A stretch of DNA of 64,000 nucleotides from Enoplolaimus lenunculus (lineage: Eukaryota > Nematoda > Enoplea > Enoplida > Thoracostomopsidae). The translations under genes and the position numbers were made by a program. The notes below the pieces were generated by a model. The model searched no databases. It was not told the origin of the DNA and was given only the letters and a program-made list of their open reading frames with translations. This document shows positions 1 to 10,535 of this stretch, in pieces. The first letter of the stretch is position 1. Each line of letters starts with the position of its first letter. Location: positions 19,844 through 83,843 of the forward strand of contig JASANG010002407.1 of NCBI GenBank assembly GCA_030248215.1, in the 5' to 3' direction.

Positions 1-4
1 CGAG

Positions 5-1291
5 ATGAGAAGAATCGTTCAAAACTTGTTTCAGGCATCTGCTGAACATCTAAAATCTGCCACAGCCGTTGAGAGCAAACCTTCAAACGATGATGAAACT
101 TCAAATCAAGATTTGACTAAAGTGACAACAATGCTCGATGAGTTTTCAACGTCGATGCGAATGCTCAAACGCGAAATCGAAGGAATTTCAACTAAACTCG
201 AAATGATGGAATTGTCAGTTGCAAATGCGAATCCTTCACATGTGAACGCCGAACAACAGCAGGAATGGAAACTTAGCCGAAAACAACAAGTGAAGCCGGA
301 AGATGATTGTGGAGTAACAACGCAGAACAACATTTCCGAGTTTGCCGAAAAGGGAGGAAAAAATCATTTGAAGAAACATCTATCCGATACCGTCAATGAT
401 AAATCCGATGACGTAATCGTAAAATCCGATGTTGGCGTCGCGAACTCCGATGATGTCAACGTGAAATCCGATGACGTCACTCGAAAATTCGATGACTCCA
501 ATGGGCGACGACGAGCGAGCAATGCCGGAGTACAAACGATCGATCAAAAACGACTCGCGTTGACAAGAGAAGAATGGAAGTACGCCGATAAACTTCAACC
601 GCGACAACAACCATGGCGATTGCCGAAGCTTTCGACAATGACTGGATATGAATACGCAGGAAGTCCAGGAGGTGGAGGTGCCGGTTACATCAAACGACGC
701 GGAGGAGACCCAATCTTCGGCGGCGGAGTAGGTGGTGGCACCTTTGATCATCTCGGATGGCAGAACTCGTTCTATAACGTTGATGGACAACATTCGAAAA
801 GGAGTAGTCCAAAAACGCCTGGTCGCATGTCACCAGGAGGAGTTTTGTTATCGCCGTCTAAATCGAATCTGTTCGTCTACGGAACAGCTGAACCGAACAT
901 TATTACTGGAGAAGGAGCAGGAGGAGCAGGAGAAGAAAAAGCCGGAGTAACAAAAGGAGGAGTAAAGTTCAACAGTCGAGAATCGAGCCGTACGTCAAAT
1001 GACGGCAGTCCGGAAACAGAAAACACCGCACCAATATTATCAGGAGTACCGTGGTTAAGAAGCGTATTTGTTGGACACGTCGACAACCGTGTTACTCCTG
1101 ATAATTTGACGGCGTACGTTGAAGAACGAGGAGTACGCGTGTACAAGTGTCGCGATTGTACTCCTGCTACCATCGATACTTCGCGTGATTTTTTTCGTAA
1201 TTTCGCTGTCACTGTTGAGCATCAAGACATCAACAAGTTGTTGATGTCAGATTTTTGGCCAAAACATGTGTATTGTCAAGTTGACGGATGA
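5..1291 (+). CDS. Open frame with RRM-like C-terminal domain, 5' partial; ORF1-like or host protein
   Basis: The frame is open to the window edge (no upstream stop), so the first ATG may not be the true start and this is probably a 3' exon. The 428 visible residues comprise a helical, possibly coiled-coil N-terminus (about 1-85), a stretch near residues 130-165 with repeated K-S-D-D-V units, a Gly-rich low-complexity middle (about 220-320), and a compact C-terminus (about 345-428) with an RRM-like pattern: SVFVGHV strand, a helix, then a strand ending FWPKHVYCQVDG. A terminal (F/L)WP-x-x-V-x-(V/C) strand after an RRM-like fold recalls uncharacterised ORF1-type proteins of invertebrate non-LTR retrotransposons, but no reverse transcriptase follows. 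The domain reading is inference; a host gene is equally possible. Codon use is clean and there are no internal stops. Confidence 0.45.
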   Translation: MRRIVQNLFQASAEHLKSATAVESKPSNDDETSNQDLTKVTTMLDEFSTSMRMLKREIEGISTKLEMMELSVANANPSHVNAEQQQEWKLSRKQQVKPEDDCGVTTQNNISEFAEKGGKNHLKKHLSDTVNDKSDDVIVKSDVGVANSDDVNVKSDDVTRKFDDSNGRRRASNAGVQTIDQKRLALTREEWKYADKLQPRQQPWRLPKLSTMTGYEYAGSPGGGGAGYIKRRGGDPIFGGGVGGGTFDHLGWQNSFYNVDGQHSKRSSPKTPGRMSPGGVLLSPSKSNLFVYGTAEPNIITGEGAGGAGEEKAGVTKGGVKFNSRESSRTSNDGSPETENTAPILSGVPWLRSVFVGHVDNRVTPDNLTAYVEERGVRVYKCRDCTPATIDTSRDFFRNFAVTVEHQDINKLLMSDFWPKHVYCQVDG

Positions 1292-1956
1292 TCATATTTC
1301 GAAAATGTACGTCTAAAAACGAATTTTAAAAATTTAAAATGATATATAGTATAGATATTTACTATTTTGACTAAAAATTTGAACACTTCGGCTTTGAAAA
1401 TTGTCGGGAGCAAAGTTTAACAAAGTAACTAAAAAAAGTCGGCGGATCCGGAAACGTCTGATAGAGGATCATGGGATACATAAGTTAAATAAGCTCAAGA
1501 TCGAAACGAGCCATATTGATTTTATTGGAAGTATTCCTGTGCAATTACCACTTTTCTACTGGCTGACCGGTCGGACGCCAACGGGATGTTTGACCAACCG
1601 GCTGTTATGTTTCTAGACGCTATAACGATGTTTTTGGCTCAGCCAGTCAACAGGAAACAATTTAGATGTAAAATAATAATAATACGTTAACTAAGAACAA
1701 GTTCAGTAGTATCCCATAAGTTTTCAAATAGAAGACAGTTTACTGCATTGTTTCTATTTATATACCATAACACCAATGTAAATTATTGCCGATCACTCTC
1801 TAAGCGTAGGCAAACCAGCCATCAAAACACGCCTACTATATGTATGAATTGATTGTTACACAATAAACAGGGACGTAGCCATGAGATTTCAGGGGTCAAC
1901 TGCCCGCCGTTTGCGATTTTAACTATCAAACTGGAATAGATAAAATTTGTAATAAT
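1292..1956. other. Intergenic, no gene seen
   Basis: AT-rich sequence with no supported exon. Around 1869-1910 it carries a short CAGGGACGTAGCC-type stretch resembling the end of a hAT-like MITE. Nothing else is recognisable. Confidence 0.5.
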
Positions 1957-2630
1957 ATATTATTTTTGTTTTTGGTGCATTTAGCGTGAGAATCGCTTAG
2001 GGCGAGGCGGTTTGGGGGGCGGCACACTATGACGTGCTTAGGCTTTCGTGAAATAGCAGGGGTTTAGGGAGGCGGTAGCCTAGTAAATTTATTTAACCCT
2101 TTCTCACATGAATATTTTCTATTTCCCCTGAGACCTACTTTTATGCTAGGATTCGAACTCCAGTGACTGGAGTGGGAGGCGTATACCATCACCACTCAGC
2201 TATAGGAACTTGACGCTCGAGCCCGAGGGGGCTCTCACGTCTTGTGGTGATTTAGTACTATGCATACGTGTTGCAATTGTTAAACACGGCGCGATATTAT
2301 TTTTGTTTTTGGTGCATTTAGCGTGAGAATCGCTTAGGGCGAGGCGGTTTGGGGGGCGGCACACTATGACGTGCTTAGGCTTTCGTGAAATAGCAGGGGT
2401 TTAGGGAGGCGGTAGCCTAGTAAATTTATTTAACCCTTTCTCACATGAATATTTTCTATTTCCCCTGAGACCTACTTTTATGCTAGGATTCGAACTCCAG
2501 TGACTGGAGTGGGAGGCGTATACCATCACCACTCAGCTATAGGAGCTTGACGCTCGAGCCCGAGGGGGCTCTCACGTCTTGTGGTGATTTAGTACTATGC
2601 ATACGTGTTGCAATTGTTAAACACGGCGCG
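1957..2630. repeat. Two tandem copies of a 337-bp unit
   Basis: The unit at 1957-2293 is repeated head-to-tail at 2294-2630. Reading both, I find a single substitution (ggaactt versus ggagctt near 2208 and 2545). Each copy has a G-rich leader (about 110 bp), the left end of a TTAACCC-starting element and a tRNA-like segment. Such low divergence means a very recent tandem duplication, or an assembly duplication. Confidence 0.9.
2145..2208 (-). repeat. tRNA-like segment (SINE-type), first tandem copy
   Basis: On the minus strand it reads an A-box-like TAGCTGAGTGG and, about 35 nt later, a B-box-like GAGTTCGAATCC, the spacing and motifs of an internal RNA polymerase III promoter. No acceptor stem is evident, so this is tRNA-related, not a functional tRNA. 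Confidence 0.65.
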
Positions 2631-2700
2631 ATATATATTATTTAACGTATACACACTGCGCTGAGTTGCCTACAGGCAACTCAATGTGAGAAGGGGTTAA
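2430..2700 (-). mobile_element. TTAA-flanked MITE carrying a tRNA-like segment
   Basis: It begins TTAACCCTTTCTCACAT and ends with the inverse ATGTGAGAAGGGGTTAA. If TTAA is the target duplication, the termini start CCCTTTCTCAC, as piggyBac-type elements do (inference). The interior holds a second tRNA-like segment (2482-2545) and, near the right end, a palindrome TTGCCTACAGGCAA. The same element occurs at 22707-22955. Confidence 0.7.
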
Positions 2701-2944
2701 ATACAATAACAAAGCGAGTTGCTAGTGTGATTCAGGTGTCAATTCGACCAGTTTGGGCTTAGAAATTCAGTTAAATATACTGTATCCGGCGGGAATACAT
2801 ATAAACACTTTTGCCTGCGGCTTCATATTTCGGACATTTTGCAGCAATAACTCGTTACCATTCTGAAACTGTGGACACAACGCGTAAACTATCACAAACA
2901 AAAAGATTTAAACCTGAATTAACTTCATTTATTTTAAAACTAAT

Positions 2945-3156
2945 GGCCAATGTAAAGAACATGGGCGGAACAGTATAATAAGCATATTTCTAAGCCTAAG
3001 CCTAACCCCAAGCCTAAGCCTAAGCGTAAAAATGAGCATATTAATAAGCCTAAAGTGTCAAGCCTAAGCCAGGCAAAAAATTAGTCTAAACGTTAAGTTC
3101 ACTCTATTTTAGTCCCGCAGAAAAACGTTCCGCCCCTGATCTCTAATACATGGGCC
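2945..3156 (+). mobile_element. MITE with TTAGGC/GCCTAA core (subfamily B)
   Basis: The left end GGCCAATGTAAAGAACA and the right end, the inverse of GGCCCATGTATTAGAGATCA, frame an interior of degenerate GCCTAA units. The ...AAAAATTAGTCTAAA... block that precedes the right end in all family members is present. Confidence 0.8.
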
Positions 3157-3239
3157 AACCTAGAAAAAATTTTACTTTTCAAAATCCTTCCATCACCTTT
3201 GGCGGAGCATTAATAGGCATTAGGTTTGTTAACATCTGG

Positions 3240-3430
3240 GGCCCATGTATAGAACAGGGCCGGAACAGTAGTATAACCATATTCCTAAGCCTAAACCGAA
3301 GCCAAAGTGCATGGATGAGCCTATTCCTAAGCCTAAGCCTAAGTCTAAGCAAAAAATTAGCCTAAAGCTTTAAACTAACTCTATTATAGCCCCTCCGGAA
3401 AACGATCCGGCCCTGTTCTACACATGGTCC
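3240..3430 (+). mobile_element. MITE with GCCTAA core (subfamily A)
   Basis: The terminal inverted repeats are GGCCCATGTATAGAACAGGG / inverse, with the GGCCGGAACAGTAGTATAA subterminal block and repeated CCTAAGCC units inside. The flanks ACATCTGG and CCTTCTAG agree only in part, so any 8-bp target duplication has decayed. Confidence 0.85.
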
Positions 3431-3688
3431 CCTTCTAGGCTGTGTCACTGTTTGTACCGTGCTCAAATCGGTATATATTGTTTTCTGTGTACTTGTGAAA
3501 TATTTGCGTCACCATGACTTGTAATTTTCAGTTTACTATCTAATATCGGTGTTATCAAATCGCTATAGCATCTATCACCAGGCAGCAACATTACATCCGC
3601 TTCCATTTCCAGCATTAAAAACCAGTGTCCGGTTCCGTTTTTGGTACTCAAAACAACGTAACGTTTCGGTACTGTATATACTTGTAAC

Positions 3689-3893
3689 GGCCAATATTAC
3701 TTTGAGGGGCGTGACTGTAGATTAAGCGTATTCTTTAGCCTAAACCTAAGCCTTGCAAAAATGAATTCATAAGCTTTGCAAAAATAAGTTCCTAAGCCTA
3801 AGCCTAAGCCTAAGCAAAAAATGCAATCTAGAATTTAAACCTACTCTTTGATAGATCGACCAGAAACCTGGACGCCCCTTAAAGTAACGTGGG
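3689..3893 (+). mobile_element. MITE with GCCTAA core (subfamily C)
   Basis: The termini differ from subfamilies A and B after the first nine bases: GGCCAATATTACTTTGAGGG on the left, inverse CCCACGTTACTTTAAGGGGC on the right. The core still consists of CCTAAGCC units. Related copies lie at 10338 and 11397. Confidence 0.75.
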
Positions 3894-4194
3894 ATTTTGT
3901 AACAAACAATTATTGTCATAAAGTACCTAATTATTCTCATTTTTCAAAAATATATTAAGGTCATCAGAGATTTAAGCATTTCGCCAACTGGTGATAGGTG
4001 CTATGCATTGGAAAACATACGGGCTTTGTTCTGAATAACTAATGCGTCGTCCACAATAACGTGCGTACGCTGTGTGGAGTTTTGGAACTTCAATTGACGG
4101 TTGCCGTCAACAAATTTTTATTTGTCGATAGTAGTCGTCAATTGAAATTATTTTTAACCAATTTTTAATTTCAATTGACGGCTGCTATACTACT

Positions 4195-4605
4195 CTTGAA
4201 CTAGCAACCGTCAACGAAAAAAATTTCTGTGCAGAAGCCGTCAACGGGTACTCTGGTTGCGTATAGCAAGTGTTGACGGAGAAACCAATTTTTCGATGGC
4301 AACCGTCAACGAGTGCAGAGTTAACAAACAGCAACTGTCAATCGGTTTGCAAAATCTTTACAGCAACCGTCAACAGGCGCAACAAGGGTTGATAGCAACC
4401 GTCAATGGAAAATTTTATTTTGGACGGCAACCGTCAATTGAAAATTGTTGTATACGGCAACCGTCAATTGAAAATTTTTATTCGGACGGCAACCGTCAAC
4501 TGAAAATTAAACTTTGACGGCAACCGTCAATTGAAAATTTTTATTAGACGGCAACCGTCAATTGAAAATTTTTAATACACGGCAATTGTCAATTGAAAAT
4601 TGGGT
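4195..4605 (+). repeat. Subterminal array of ACGGCAACCGTCAATTGAAAA units (left arm)
   Basis: At least eleven variants of GCAACCGTCAA occur at 26-40 bp spacing. The last six are the full unit ACGGCAACCGTCAATTGAAA followed by an AT-rich spacer. Each unit can form the hairpin GACGG-CAA-CCGTC. Arrays of this kind near transposon ends often serve as transposase-binding sites (inference). Confidence 0.85.
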
Positions 4606-4645
4606 CTATATTGTGACGGGCACATCCGTGTCCGTTTTCGTTTCA

Positions 4646-4735
4646 GGCCATGTATAGAGCAGGGCCGAAACAATCGTAGCATACTCCTATTCCTAAGCCT
4701 AAGCCTGAGCCTAAGCAAATATGTTAGTCTATAAA
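4646..4735 (+). mobile_element. Truncated GCCTAA-core MITE (subfamily A)
   Basis: It has the left terminus GGCCATGTATAGAGCAGGGC and a short CCTAAGCC core, then the sequence diverges before a right terminus. It lies inside the 4043-9678 element, so it inserted after that element. Confidence 0.65.
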
Positions 4736-5805
4736 GAATTAACCAGACACTGAGCGAGTGCGCTGGTATGAGCGAGATATTATGCGTCGTCTATTTTAAT
4801 TTGCGTCGACCCCGTGGAAATTCACATCGAGCTTAGACGCTTGCCGTCTGCTATACATTCAATAGCAGATGTTGCCGCTATATTATTAAAAATTTTAAAA
4901 TATTTTAATTTGCAGTCTACAACTGCTGATTTTTACCTAATTCTCGCCGACGGGTACTGAAATATTGAAATACAGCAGATGTCTACGCTATATTTCACAA
5001 ACTACTGCAGGCGTCTAAGAGGCATCATTGATCAAACTGCAACCGTCGTTGCGTATTTTGAAAATTTTATAGCAACCGTAGTTGCTGTTACAATTATTAT
5101 ATAGCAACCGTCTAAGCTACATTTGTTTAGAATCAGCTTAGACAGCTGCCCTATTTTAATGCTCACAATTTCAAAATGAAATATTTTTGATATGTTTTAT
5201 TTTTTCGCAAATATATCGCGTGAAAACAGTGAACGGGTGAAAATGCAACCGGAAGTAAAACGGATCTGGAATCGGTCGTGTAGCCAAAGGGAGCGCAATG
5301 GGCTCAGCCTCCCCGAAAAATTTTGTCACTTTAAAAAAGTTTCGATTGACGGAGCAGATCCAGATGGAAGCGGAAGTCCTTCGCTCCCTCTTTCAAAATT
5401 TTTTTGTCATTTTACTAATGTTTATACAATTTTTTTATATTAAAATATGCCTATATATAACATTGAATGTTTCAAAAAATAAAAGGGAAAAAGCCGACTG
5501 GGTTTTTATATATATTCTGCAAGGTATTTTGTTGTATTAAAATAGCGGATCCGAGAGAGGGGAAACGGTGGTTTGAGTTTTATTTCAAAACTAACATTCG
5601 TAGTTTACAAAGTAAACGAGGATGAGAAAAAGTATTTAGCTTATTTAAAAATCCACATGCGTACCCAGGGTTGCGGTACTCGTTTGGTTTTCTTGACATT
5701 GAGTACTTTAATAGCTTTTATGCTTAGCGTAGACGTCAAAGCTACGTCAGGGTTACCTTGGAAGTGAAAAGAAGTACGCAAGCTTCAGACTAAAAATTTA
5801 AAATA

Positions 5806-5912
5806 TTTTTAGTTAGGCTTAAGCTTACGGTTATCCTTACGCCTAGGCTTTGGCTTATGCTTACATTTAGGTTTAGGAAAATCCTTTATACGCCCGTGAT
5901 CTACACATTGGT
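5806..5912 (-). mobile_element. Decayed GCCTAA-core MITE fragment
   Basis: TTAGGCTTAAGCTTACGG-type units, then the terminal block CCCGTGATCTACACATTGG, which matches the family's right end. The other end is missing. Confidence 0.5.
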
Positions 5913-7000
5913 CTGTCCTTCAAAACGGTGAACAGAAGTATAAACATTAAATTTCAAAGCGCACGCAGCGGTAGATTCCAAAATTTTGACTGGTCTATAA
6001 AAATGAGGTGTGTCCAAACTGATTCAACTCATGTACAGTGACGATAAAAAATCAAAGAAACAAGAACGCTTATAGCTGTACCAGTTTAAACCTGAACAGT
6101 ATTTTTTCCCGACCCCTATCGGGGAGCATGTTTACACTCACGTGTACAGTCTGCGTTCTAACGGAATTCCGATTCCGACTATATTAAAATTCGGACAACA
6201 TTTATGTTCCGATTTACGCTAGTCTGACTCTTTCGGTATGGTTTCAATACAGTTTAAAATTTTTCACAACATTCAGAAGATATAAAAATTAAAATATGAT
6301 TTTTACATTTCATAATATTCGCTAGAATTTTCAGCCTATTGAAATTTAAGGAATTTAAATCTTTGACAATGTAGGGTTGTCATATTTTAATTTTTTAAAA
6401 AAATTGGTATTTCATAAATGTTAAATATCACAACGCGTTGGCAGAACCTAGCAAAAAACGTCTGGTTGCATTGTGCTTTTAAAAAGTAAAAATAAAAAAT
6501 GCTAATATAATAAAGTTTTCAAGCATTGCATTGCAAAACTATCTATATATATCTGAACGCGGAGGCGGAAAATAGAAAGAGGAAGACATAATAGTGTTGC
6601 GCAGGAAAAAAATTGGTTCCTTAAAAATATTTTTAGAAGTAAGAATTTGGTCGCTTAACAACTCATACCCCCATTTTGCTGCCCACGCATACATTTGGGC
6701 AAACGGTTTTTCGCTGCACTGCTATAGAGCTAGCTAAACTTTTGGATGTTTAACTTTTTAGGCTACACTTTCATAGACTATAGCTCAGGCTTAGTGCTTC
6801 TGCTTATATTTACAGCTTACTGTTTTTGCCTTTATACACTGACCCAATGTTTGGCCCTCTCTAGCAAGTTTTGATGGCTACAGGCCAGAGAAAGTGAATG
6901 TTTATATTACATATATTTTATTTTTTTTTTACAAAAAATGTTTTTTTTAACAAATCGCAAACTAGTACAGTCGCTATACTCCAAATTTTAAAAACCATTT
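5913..7000. other. Interior of nested element, no gene seen
   Basis: AT-rich sequence without a supported exon. A very decayed TTAGGC-type stretch can be made out around 6725-6850. Confidence 0.4.
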
Positions 7001-7375
7001 TTAATACTGGCAACTGTTCAAGCTTGGCGTTTGACATTCACAGATAGTGTTTGGATCAGCAAAACTTTTACACGGCAAGCGTCTACGGTTACTCATTTTA
7101 CTAACGGCAACCGTCTACGGCGTATCAACTTAAAAACAGCAATTGTGGTTGACTGCATGTTTTGAAATTTGTGTGAACAACTGCCGCTATTAAAATGCGA
7201 GCTCTAAAAAATTTTGTTTTACAACGCAAAGCGTTTTTAAAAGCAATTTACAACTAGGGTAAATTTTGACTATAGCAGTTGTCGTTGCTTAAAAAATGTT
7301 GGTATAGCACACGGCAAGCGTCTAAGCTCGATGTGAATTTCCACGGACTCGACGCAAATTAAAATGGACGACGCA

Positions 7376-8260
7376 TTAAATAGCCAACTACTGAACAGGA
7401 GCTTAAACTGATCGGAAACGGCGTAGACCATACGGTTGTTTCATTCTCTGTGTCTGTAAGCGATACTGTCTTGTCTCCTTTTGACGGGATTTGTTTTGTC
7501 GATCGGGTCTTTATGAGCATAGAAAACACAAACACTTTTCGTATTTAACCGGATTTTCCAGGACGCGAACACCCTGATATGTATCGTTTGATTGTTTGAA
7601 TTTTTTTAAAGTTTTTCATTTCGAAAATTAACAAAAATCGAAAAAAAATTGCGATATTTTTTGAATCTTTTGGTCCCAAGAACTGCACAATCCCAAAAAA
7701 CGGCTTATAAAACGAGTGGCATCAACAATTTCAACTGCGGCCGCTTCAGGAAAATTGGTCCGCCCGAGAAAAATATCAGTTTTCAACAAGAACGGTCTAA
7801 AACAAAATAAACTTTTGGTGGAAGTTTAGTACACCTATTTCTTTAGAAAAGTACAAGTTCGTAAAACTGAGACAAATTTGGGTTGAATACCTTCATGCTA
7901 TTCTATAAACATTGTGAAATCTTTTATTGCAGCAAATGCAGAAATTCAAACGTTTCACTAGTAGCGTTTATGTCCCTCAAAGTTTAAAACATAGGCCATG
8001 GTCCAGTACCTTGTCTTTATGCAATACCGGAGAGGTTTTTGAAATGTCAAGCATCGTTGTTTGATTTTTTGTTTAGCTTTTCATTTTGAAAATAAAAATA
8101 TATCGCAAAAATTGTTAACTGTTCGAGCGGATTTTCTAGGTCATACGGGGTCCCCACTTTGGTGCCCACAAATGTAAAATTTTATTTTTGGCGGACGCTC
8201 TAGCTGAACCTAATCTTTTATAAACCGAGTGAAATACCCGCTCGGTATATCAGGGGCGTG
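7376..8260. other. Interior of outer TIR element, no gene recognised
   Basis: Short frames only, with no transposase-like motif. The sequence does not resemble the other repeats in the window. Confidence 0.4.
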
Positions 8261-8261
8261 C

Positions 8262-8424
8262 GCACAAAATTGTACATTTGGGAAACCGATTGCTGGGGCT
8301 CCCTACGACTGCCAATACCAACGGCGTCCTCACGGGAGGCATTAGGGGCAGTGCCCCCTCATCAAAAGTGCGGCTGGTCGTCTCCCAAATAGACTCGGCC
8401 AGACATATCTTGAATTGCAATGGC
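8262..8424 (+). mobile_element. hAT-like MITE fragment (CAGGGGCGT family)
   Basis: It starts CAGGGGCGTGCGCAC and contains blocks shared with the copies at 24428 and 40415 (CTCCCAAATAGACTCGG, TCTTGAATTGCAAT). The right terminus is absent, replaced by the next MITE. Confidence 0.55.
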
Positions 8425-8438
8425 TGACAAGCTTTGTG

Positions 8439-8603
8439 CAGGCCCGTTAAACCAGTACCAGCTCACCTTGCTAGATGGGGGGCTAAAGTTTTTGGAAGGG
8501 GCATAGAAAGTTTTTTACATTTAAAAATAGCAAAGTTGAAAGTTTTCTGGGGGCGGCAACATTTTGTAAAGGGGGCTGAGCCCCCTCGCCTACGGCTCGC
8601 CCT
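8439..8603 (+). mobile_element. MITE of the CAGGCCYGTAGCCAG family
   Basis: It starts CAGGCCCGT, contains CTCACCTTGCTAG and the block AAGTTGAAAGTTTTCT, and ends GGGGCTGAGCCCCCTCGCC-TACGG. Related copies are at 28432 and 58755, with a more diverged one just downstream (about 8661-8837). Confidence 0.6.
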
Positions 8604-9154
8604 TGCCGCATATCCGTTTTAAAAATCAGTATCCTTTCTGGTCACATTTTTTCTCCTACGAAAGTTTTTCAATGCTGTGCGCCAGCTCACTCGTCTACTA
8701 GCGGAACTAAAATTGTTTTGGAGTGGCATACAAAGTTCACATTGACCTAAAACAAGGTTGAAAATTTTCTAGAAAAGGTAAAAAATTTTTTAGGGTGGCT
8801 GAGCCCCTTCCCCCGTCCCCCTTGGCTACAGGCCCCCAACGTACGAAAAATTTTTCGAATATTAATATCTATAGTGTTTTTTCGCAATACAACGTTGCTT
8901 GTGAACAAAAGGTATGCTGTTGCGTGAAGCTTGCAGCTGAGGAGCATACCTTCGTCTATGCAATATTAAAGCCAGACTATATATTAATAAAATGCAGTAG
9001 CCAGACTAAAAAAATATACATACTGGACCACATGTATTTTGTTGTGGTTTTTTGGAACAGATGTTGGTGATCCGTAGAGTTCTACCGGAATTCCAGTTCC
9101 GGTACCGCCTTCTGGCTACGGGCTCGTTGGCCCTATAAAAATATATATACCTAC

Positions 9155-9640
9155 GACTAACCGTCAATTGAAAATTAATTTTAGACGGCAGCCGTCAATT
9201 GAAAATTAAAGTTTGGACAGAAACCGTCAATTGAAAATTAAAGTTTAGACGGCAACCGTCAATTGAAAATTAGATTAGACGGCAACCGTCAATTGAAAAT
9301 AAAACTTTAGACGGCAACCGTCAACCGGGGATTCATCTTCTGACGGCAACCGTCAATGCGAGAGCTAAACTTGAATAGCAGCCGTCAATGGGTACTTGTG
9401 AGGTATATAGCAACCGTCAATGGGTTTGCAAGTTTTGTAATAGCAAGTGTCAACAGGTAGCAAGATCAGAAACCCCATTGACGGCTGCCCTCTAAATTTT
9501 GATGCAAATCTTAAAACAAATTTAAGATTTGCAAAATTTTAAACAGTAGCCGTCAACGGAAAATAAAATTTTGATAGTATCCGTCAACGCAAACTCATTT
9601 TTGAAACTAGTAGTCGTCAACCGTCAATTGACGGTTCAAA
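9155..9640 (+). repeat. Subterminal array of ACGGCAACCGTCAATTGAAAA units (right arm)
   Basis: About twelve units of the same motif as the left arm, reading in the same direction on the plus strand. It ends in the palindrome CCGTCAATTGACGG just inside the right TIR. Units nearest the interior are the best conserved, mirroring the left arm. Confidence 0.85.
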
Positions 9641-9765
9641 AATCCACACAGCGTACGCACGTTATTGTGGACGACGCATAATAACGGAATGAAATGTTCC
9701 TAAATAATATGCAATATATTGTGTTTAATGTATAAAATTTTTTTGTTAATTGTTATCACTTTTAA

Positions 9766-9999
9766 ACAACCCCATTCACACGTGCAAGTTTTTGTAGCGA
9801 GAACTCGCAGCTGCAACTTGAGCGGCAAGTATTTTCAAAGGAACATTGCGATTGACCAATCAAATTGCAAGTGTAAAAAATTGAAGCGACTTTCAAACTG
9901 CAGTCACAGGTGCGAATTAAATATTTCATAGTATGAACTCCAGCGAATAATTTGCAGCTGCAAGAATTTCAAAAGTGCTTTGTGTCCGTGCGCACTGCG
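9766..9999. mobile_element. MITE of the GCAGCTGCAAG family, decayed
   Basis: The left end CATTCACACGTGCAAGTTTT and the block GCGAGAACTCGCAGCTGCAA match the better copy at 29623-29900. The right end is poorly preserved. Confidence 0.55.
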
Positions 10000-10337
10000 A
10001 GACTGAGGAACATCAAGTCACGCACAACTTATGCTTTAGGATTTCGACTTATATTGAGGCATACGGTTAATCGTAGCTTTAGGCATAGGCTCAGGTTTAA
10101 GCTTACTGTTCTTTGGCTTGCAGTTAAGATTGGTCATTTTTAGTAACTGTGAATTTAAGGCTAAGATGAATAATTAAATTTGTTCGCAGCAGCGTGCATT
10201 AAGCCAGCTGATAAACTGGGACAATAATGGTCTTGAATCAATCAGTCTGGCAGAAATTGAAGCCGGTTTGCACAAAAATGACCCCCAACCCTCAAAAACT
10301 GACCCCCTGGACATATTTTAACGGTGATCAGATTTTG

Positions 10338-10535
10338 GGTCAATGTTACTCTAAGGGACGTAACAGTAGATTAAGCGTATTCCTAAGCATAAGCCGCCAA
10401 AGCCTAAGCGTTGCAAAAAAGAGTTCCTAAGCCTAACCCTAAGCCTAGCCTAAGCAAAAAAATGTAATCTAGAATCTAAACCTACTCTTTTATAGACCCA
10501 CAAGAAACCTGGACGCCCGTTAAAGTAAAATGGGC
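10338..10535 (+). mobile_element. MITE with GCCTAA core (subfamily C)
   Basis: It starts GGTCAATGTTACTCTAAGGG, followed by ACGTAACAGTAGATTAAGCG and CCTAAGCC units. It ends with the inverse terminus around CCTGGACGCCCGTTAAAGTA, closely parallel to the copy at 3689. Confidence 0.7.

Larger units (their letters stand above)
4783..7375. mobile_element. 2.6-kb TIR element nested inside the 4043-9678 element
   Basis: The termini are inverted repeats of about 74 bp with a few mismatches, starting TGCGTCGTCTATTTTAATTT on the left and TGCGTCGTCCATTTTAATTT on the right. The flanks are TTA on both sides (4780-4782 and 7376-7378), again a 3-bp TWA duplication. It shares the first nine terminal bases and the GCAACCGTC subterminal motif with the enclosing element, so the two are related families. 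The interior (5160-7000) has only short frames and a decayed GCCTAA-core piece (5806-5912). No transposase is seen. Confidence 0.8.
4043..9678. mobile_element. 5.6-kb TIR element, PIF/Harbinger-like by target site, non-autonomous
   Basis: The ends are perfect inverted repeats of at least 36 bp starting TGCGTCGTCCACAATAACGT. The flanks are TAA on both sides (4040-4042 and 9679-9681), a 3-bp TWA duplication of the kind PIF/Harbinger elements make. Both arms (4080-4620 and 9155-9640) carry arrays of the motif GACGGCAACCGTCAATTGA in the same orientation. The middle contains a second element (4783-7375), a truncated GCCTAA-core MITE and hAT-like MITE pieces. No transposase frame is visible. Superfamily assignment is inference from the duplication only. 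Confidence 0.8.

Noticed and set aside
4195-4605. CRISPR-like array
   Set aside because: Regular repeat-spacer look, but the spacers are simple AT-rich sequence of varying length, the array is duplicated in the other arm of a transposon, and this is a eukaryote.
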